From assembly GCA_024276775.1 (NCBI GenBank), contig JAJRWO010000278.1, positions 1-10,108 of the forward strand: a stretch of 10,108 bases of DNA, read 5' to 3'. This document shows positions 6,267 to 10,108 of this stretch, in pieces. The position numbers and the translations under genes are program-made. Source of the stretch: Gammaproteobacteria bacterium (GTDB taxonomy: Bacteria; Pseudomonadota; Gammaproteobacteria; Tenderiales; Tenderiaceae). The notes under the pieces are model-generated. The model searched no databases. It saw only the letters and a list, made by a program, of their open reading frames with translations, and was not told where the DNA came from. The stretch's first letter is position 1, and every line of letters starts with the position of its first letter.

Positions 6267-8462
6267 TTAATCCTTTTTCTGGATAATCTCGTGGATAGGC
6301 CGAGACGAAAGCAAACGCTTACAATAGCGCTGCCATGAGTAAGGAATAACCGAAGAAACCCAGCGAAGCCCGGTTATCCCTCGCAAATAAATTAACACCC
6401 GCAGCATAGAATCTCGCCAATGACTCTTACTTGCATCAACCCTGGATGCATCCAGCAGCGTGCTGAAATTATATTTTTCTTCAGCCTTAGCTTCAATGCC
6501 AACGACAACCCGATCAAGATATGAACAAAAATAAAATTTCTCATCATTCGTTAGCTCTGAACCTGAATTAAAACTAAATCTGGGACACTCTCCCTTAGAT
6601 AAGGCAACGAAATGAGCAACAAAGTCATCAACTGAAGAATCCCATGGCAATATCCATGAATAACGCCGACCTTTAACGCGTTCAACAAAGGCACCAATAT
6701 CCGGCACAACAACAGGAAGCGCATGATTAAGGGCAGTGCTTAAAGTATAACTATATGTTTCCGGCCAAAGAGCTGGATACCACAGAACGTCTGGACCTAT
6801 CTCATCAATCTTCTGGTGAACATCGTTATCATCATATGGTCCATGAGTAATGACACTCTTGTTTAAAGGGCGGTAAGCATAACCTAATAAATGGAATTCA
6901 AGCGGCAATTTCTGCTGACGAGCCATATCGGCAGCTTTCTCTAATAGATCCGCTCCTTTTTCCCGGCTGATGGCACCATGAACCAATATTTTTAACGGCT
7001 TATGCCGCGAAGCAGACCACTTCCACTCGGGTTCAACATAAGGATAGTTGAGCTCATAATCAATATGAGGGTAAACAGATATTTCAATGTCAGAAAAATA
7101 TTCTCTAAATACACCTGCAACATAGTGGCTGGGAGAAATAATCAAATCACATCGAGATAAAAATACTTTCTGATTTTCGCGCCACTGCTCAGGTTTTAAA
7201 CCAAAAGGTATCGGGTATGCCTTAGCACAAGCGCTGTCACGCTCCTCAAATGAAGCAACAAAGCGGCCATTTTCATCCGTTAATGTTGGATTGGCGTTGA
7301 TAAGGTAAAAATCATGAATGGTAAACATCATCTTTACATCAAGTTCTCTCGCAATACCGAATAGTTGTGGCTCAATTCCCATGGTGTGGTGAATATGAAC
7401 ACAACCAACACCCAGGTAACGCAGCAAGGCGAGCAACTGACTATAGTCACCAGGAAGTTTGAACCTGATTTTATCTTTCGTTGTGACATTGAGGCTTAAT
7501 TCGAAATCAGAATTTTCAGTTTGCTTAATGCATATAAAGACAGCCCTGCCCTTCAAGCCCTCTTCAAGTTCACAAATATGTTTATCAACACCACCACCAA
7601 GCCGGTGGGTAATTAACAGAATCTTGGGTAGGCCAACTTGGCGTATTAGCTCAACAAGCCCTTCAATTCTATATTGTCGTGCAGGATCAGCGCGTATGTG
7701 ATCCATAACAAGCGAATGGTATGTGGGGTGCAACCGATCAATAATTTTTTGAGCTTGAGCAACACGCGCCTCTTTCTGTGCCGAAAAACTTACGCCGCCT
7801 ACATGGGCAACGAAGGCATCAGTACACAAGAGATTGCGCCCCCCCACAGAACTGCAGCGCATACAGAAATCGTTCTCTTCACCGTAACCTTTACCAAACC
7901 TTTCCTCATCGAAGTAGCCCACTTTGTCTAGATAACTTCGTTGAATCCACATACAAAAACCAACGCCAGTAGGTATATCAACAACTGAGCCTTCATTGAC
8001 AGCCAGAGAATTGTGTATCAGAGCCACATCCGCATATGGCAGAACTCGCCTTTCTTCACAAAAATCGGGGAAACCACAGATTGTGGCATTATTTGAAAAT
8101 GGAGTCACTGTTGCTACATCAGCATTATTTTCAACGCAGCTTGAAAGCCGATCCAGCCAGTCAGATGCAACAATAGTATCACTATTTAACAGTACAACAT
8201 TGCGATCTACGTGCAACTTCATCCCCAGATTGACGGTGCCGACAAATCCAAGGTTGGCCGAATTTTCCAAGTAAGTAATATCATGATATTGAACGAAACT
8301 GCGTAGCCATTCCGTCAATTTCAGATTAGGACTTTTATCATTGAGAACAATAATCTCGAATTTAACCTGATTCAAACGGTGACTGATCACCAAAGATTCA
8401 AGGCAATTTTTGGTATCCTCATAACCATCATAAACGGGAACAATAATATCTACTGGATTCAC
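6267..8462 (-). CDS. Two-domain glycosyltransferase (GT2-GT4 fusion)
   Basis: A 731-residue cytosolic or membrane-associated enzyme likely to build a cell-surface polysaccharide. The N-terminal GT-A domain of family GT2 (residues ~1-255) has DIIVPVYDG (5-13), LNDKSPN (40-46), the metal/nucleotide-sugar motif LLNSDT (Asp95) and GYGEENDFCMR (192-202), as in rhamnosyltransferase-like enzymes. A GT-B domain resembling GT4 follows (residues ~278-640): ILLITHRLGGGVDKH (281-295), HGAISREKGAD (495-505) and WPETYSYTLSTAL (566-578). In the EX7E motif the first Glu is 568, but the second position (576) is Thr. A C-terminal tail (~660-731) is not assigned. The start is GTG 8462, forced by a TAA codon just upstream and by the domain beginning immediately; the ribosome site is weak. 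No polysaccharide genes surround it, so it is isolated between a kelch gene and suhB. Donor and acceptor sugars cannot be deduced. Confidence 0.9.
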   Translation of the reverse strand: MNPVDIIVPVYDGYEDTKNCLESLVISHRLNQVKFEIIVLNDKSPNLKLTEWLRSFVQYHDITYLENSANLGFVGTVNLGMKLHVDRNVVLLNSDTIVASDWLDRLSSCVENNADVATVTPFSNNATICGFPDFCEERRVLPYADVALIHNSLAVNEGSVVDIPTGVGFCMWIQRSYLDKVGYFDEERFGKGYGEENDFCMRCSSVGGRNLLCTDAFVAHVGGVSFSAQKEARVAQAQKIIDRLHPTYHSLVMDHIRADPARQYRIEGLVELIRQVGLPKILLITHRLGGGVDKHICELEEGLKGRAVFICIKQTENSDFELSLNVTTKDKIRFKLPGDYSQLLALLRYLGVGCVHIHHTMGIEPQLFGIARELDVKMMFTIHDFYLINANPTLTDENGRFVASFEERDSACAKAYPIPFGLKPEQWRENQKVFLSRCDLIISPSHYVAGVFREYFSDIEISVYPHIDYELNYPYVEPEWKWSASRHKPLKILVHGAISREKGADLLEKAADMARQQKLPLEFHLLGYAYRPLNKSVITHGPYDDNDVHQKIDEIGPDVLWYPALWPETYSYTLSTALNHALPVVVPDIGAFVERVKGRRYSWILPWDSSVDDFVAHFVALSKGECPRFSFNSGSELTNDEKFYFCSYLDRVVVGIEAKAEEKYNFSTLLDASRVDASKSHWRDSMLRVLIYLRGITGLRWVSSVIPYSWQRYCKRLLSSRPIHEIIQKKD

Positions 8463-8497
8463 TTACACACCATCAATTCATTTTATTTTCTGTACGT

Positions 8498-8503
8498 ATT
8501 ATA
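8498..8503 (-). promoter_or_regulatory. -10 box for the glycosyltransferase gene
   Basis: The minus strand reads GGCAATATAATACG, a consensus TATAAT about 36 bp before the GTG start. I see no good -35 at 16-18 bp. Confidence 0.5.
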
Positions 8504-8626
8504 TTGCCTTACGCCTTAAACCGCTTTGCTCGCACAACCATTCAGTAATAATTTCTGCACAGTTCACCTAAGCTTGATTGATTGATTAAACAAAAAAACA
8601 TTTTTTATAGTGCTTTTAATGAGGAG

Positions 8627-9020
8627 ATGAGTATATCTTTCCGAAATCTACAGCTAAATCCATCTCGCCTAGCGCTAATATTAGTAATCACCCACATACT
8701 AATCACTCTAATTCACCAGTCCATGGTGATTGTATCTTCTATTTGCCATCGCCTGGCAGGTAGTTTGACATCTTACAGCAAGCCTGTGGTATAGCTCTAC
8801 CCGGAAGTCGTTGCTAGCGGCGAATAACGCCTATCGTTCTTCTCGCCACTTTTCACCACCACACCTATTTCTTACCAACACACCCAACGACCTCTGTATA
8901 TTACTCGTAACCCTAAAAAGCCAGCGCTCTTTGCCTTCGGACGAGATTCTACCTGGAAATCTGTCACCGCCAAGCCTCACATCAAAGGTCATTTTCTGCT
9001 ATTCTTACGCCCTTTTTATA
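8627..9020 (+). pseudogene. Possible decayed YgfX/CptA-like membrane-protein gene
   Basis: From ATG 8627 the plus strand encodes MSISFRNLQLNPSRLALI followed by a hydrophobic run, recalling the N-terminus of YgfX-type proteins (short basic/polar start, PSR, then a transmembrane pair). That frame ends at TAG 8792-8794. A second frame carries LYLLFAIAWQVV (from 8733), a TGA at 8766, then HLTASLWYSSTRKSLL. Back in the first frame, around 8954-9013, comes a segment TWKSVTAKPHIKGHFLLFLR that recalls the YgfX pattern of a Trp, IK and LLxLR. All pieces are on one strand and in the right order, so a remnant with two frameshifts and at least one stop is plausible. The usual C-terminal block is missing, and suhB starts there. 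This is remembered family resemblance, not an alignment. The alternatives are a short real membrane ORF (8627-8794, 55 residues) or chance. Confidence 0.33.
8976..9005 (+). promoter_or_regulatory. Candidate suhB promoter with extended -10
   Basis: TGCTATTCT (8997-9005) is an extended -10 (TGnTATTCT). CTCACA (8976-8981), 18 bp upstream of TATTCT, matches TTGACA at 4 of 6. This gives a leader of about 40 nt before suhB. AGGA (9038-9041) serves as ribosome site. Confidence 0.45.
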
Positions 9021-9051
9021 CCCCACTATCAACATCCAGGAACTGGCCACC

Positions 9052-9852
9052 ATGCATCCCATTGTCAATATTGCTACCCGTGCCGCCCGCCAGGCAGGTG
9101 GAGTCATTATGCGCGCCACTCAACATATGGACAAATTGACCATCACTACAAAAAGTGAAAATGATTATGTCAGTGAAGTTGACAATATGGCGGAACAGGA
9201 AATTATCCGCACCATCCGCAAAGCCTTCCCGGATCATGCTATTCTGGCAGAAGAGAGCGGTTCAACCGAAGCGAATAATGATAGTGAATTCGAATGGATC
9301 ATTGACCCACTTGATGGCACCACCAACTACCTGCACCAGTTTCCACAATATTCAGTCTCCATCGCCGTTAAGCAAAAAGGCCGCCTTGAACACGCCGTTA
9401 TTTACGACCCATTAAAAGATGAAATATTCAGTGCCAGCCGCGGTGCTGGTGCCCAGATGAACGGCCGCCGCCTTCGCGTCAGTCCTGCAAAAGGCCTGGA
9501 AGGCGCCCTGTTGGGGACGGGTTTCCCATTCAAAGACCAGCAATACCTGGATATTTACCTGCAAATGCTCAAACAAATGATCATCCCAACAGCGGGTATT
9601 CGCCGTGCCGGTTCAGCCGCTCTGGATCTGGCTTATGTCGCCGCAGGTCGCCTGGACGGATTTTGGGAATTAAACCTCAAACCCTGGGACATGGCAGCAG
9701 GCCTGTTGTTAATCCAGGAAGCGGGTGGCATGGTGTCCGACATCAAAGGTGGCCACAACATCCTTGAAAGCGGTCATGTTATCGCTGGAAACCCCCGAGT
9801 ATTCAAGGCCATGATCAAGGCCTTACACCCCTACACAAAACAAATAAATTAA
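9052..9852 (+). CDS. suhB: Inositol-1-monophosphatase family protein SuhB
   Basis: A 266-residue cytosolic Mg2+-dependent phosphatase, the same length as E. coli SuhB (267). It hydrolyses inositol 1-phosphate; in E. coli the protein also joins the NusA-containing rRNA antitermination and processing complex, so its physiological role may be in RNA rather than inositol. The family signatures are intact: the metal-binding Glu67-Glu68 in LAEESG, DPLDGTTNY at 85-93 (metal ligands Asp85 and Asp88), and the C-terminal WDMAAG at 212-217 with Asp213. Start ATG 9052 gives the typical N-terminus MHPIVNIATRAARQAGG and has AGGA 10 nt upstream. It appears monocistronic in the window: upstream is the gene-poor region, and the next gene downstream runs the opposite way. 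No obvious intrinsic terminator follows the TAA, only an AT-rich tract. Confidence 0.97.
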   Translation: MHPIVNIATRAARQAGGVIMRATQHMDKLTITTKSENDYVSEVDNMAEQEIIRTIRKAFPDHAILAEESGSTEANNDSEFEWIIDPLDGTTNYLHQFPQYSVSIAVKQKGRLEHAVIYDPLKDEIFSASRGAGAQMNGRRLRVSPAKGLEGALLGTGFPFKDQQYLDIYLQMLKQMIIPTAGIRRAGSAALDLAYVAAGRLDGFWELNLKPWDMAAGLLLIQEAGGMVSDIKGGHNILESGHVIAGNPRVFKAMIKALHPYTKQIN

Positions 9853-9960
9853 TTTTTATCCATTTAGATTATACCCACAACAGATTGTTTAAAATAATAA
9901 TATACCCATAGCGTTATGAATTTAGGTGTGAAGAACAGGGCATGTTATTCGAGCTGGATT

Positions 9961-9978
9961 TATAGCATTATGGCTATA
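9961..9978. repeat. Small AT-rich hairpin downstream of suhB
   Basis: TATAGC (9961-9966), loop ATTATG, GCTATA (9973-9978). It lies between the convergent suhB and the right-edge gene, 19 bp beyond the stop of the latter. With only two GC pairs and no T-run it is a weak terminator candidate. Confidence 0.3.
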
Positions 9979-9996
9979 TAGAGCCTCCTCAAAAAG

Positions 9997-10108
9997 TCAT
10001 GAGACGCAATCATCTTTGATGTCATCAACCGGCTGGTAGTAAACCTGCTCCAGCCATTTATCCCCGTTTTTACAAATCAGCACCCAGGGCCATTCAGTTA
10101 TGCGATGA
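9997..10108 (-). CDS. C-terminal end of an unidentified protein, 5' part outside window
   Basis: On the minus strand one frame is open from the right edge to TGA 9999-9997, giving 36 residues. It begins HRITEWPWVLICKNGDKW and ends YYQPVDDIKDDCVS. The other two minus-strand frames have stops. The composition (Trp, Tyr, alternating hydrophobics, acidic tail) looks like a real protein end rather than noise, but at this length chance cannot be excluded. I do not recognise the family. It would be convergent with suhB. Confidence 0.45.
   Translation of the reverse strand, partial: HRITEWPWVLICKNGDKWLEQVYYQPVDDIKDDCVS

Larger units (their letters stand above)
8463..9051. other. 589-bp divergent intergenic region without an intact gene
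   Basis: It separates the glycosyltransferase and suhB. It contains a TATAAT for the former, an extended -10 for the latter, a short GATT tandem (8577-8588, three copies) and a stretch with protein-like but broken reading frames (8627 to about 9020). The unbroken plus-strand reading from 8811 runs 106 bases into suhB in another frame and is not credible as a gene as it stands. Confidence 0.7.

Noticed and set aside
7459..8274. Plus-strand frames opposite the glycosyltransferase
   Set aside because: The glycosyltransferase frame is complete and motif-rich; the opposite frames lack domain character and ribosome sites.
8811..9158. 115-residue plus-strand frame running into suhB
   Set aside because: It overlaps suhB by over 100 bases in a different frame; its upstream part is better explained as part of the possible remnant.
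9853..9996. Intrinsic terminator directly after suhB
   Set aside because: The sequence is AT-rich with T-runs but no GC-rich stem before them.

Overview
The window looks like chromosome from a gammaproteobacterium, possibly a marine or environmental lineage. This rests on recognisable housekeeping proteins (ArgG, GloA, PpnP, SuhB) that read like gammaproteobacterial homologues, moderate GC, and short spacers with sigma70-like -10 boxes. No database could be consulted, so genus or order cannot be given. I see no insertion sequence, prophage gene, CRISPR array, tRNA or rRNA.

Layout. (1) 1-1744, minus: the N-terminal 581 codons of a large signalling protein (GAF, PAS, PAS, receiver tail, Hpt, start of a second receiver), cut by the left edge. 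The histidine-kinase core and most of the first receiver are missing, through an in-frame join near 638. (2) 1745-1975: a spacer with a nested inverted repeat and palindromes. (3) 3911-1976, minus: a tight argG-ppnP-gloA operon (arginine biosynthesis, nucleoside phosphorolysis, methylglyoxal detoxification), with a consensus TATAAT upstream of argG. (4) 4099-6204, plus: a 701-residue predicted lipoprotein with twelve kelch-type repeats, divergent from argG. (5) 8462-6267, minus: a 731-residue GT2-GT4 fused glycosyltransferase with a GTG start, convergent with the kelch gene. (6) 8463-9051: 589 bp with no intact gene. It holds the divergent promoters of the glycosyltransferase and suhB, and a stretch that may be a decayed YgfX/CptA-like membrane-protein gene. 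(7) 9052-9852, plus: suhB, inositol monophosphatase family. (8) 9853-9996: AT-rich spacer with a small hairpin. (9) 9997-10108, minus: the last 36 codons of an unidentified gene entering from the right edge.

How the parts relate. The argG cluster and suhB are core metabolism or housekeeping. The kelch lipoprotein and the glycosyltransferase are accessory, surface-oriented genes lying between them; they are convergent and need not be functionally linked. I found no clear multi-gene novel system. The most unusual observations are the kinase-less phosphorelay protein, the twelve-blade kelch lipoprotein, the nested inverted repeat downstream of gloA and the possible gene remnant in front of suhB.
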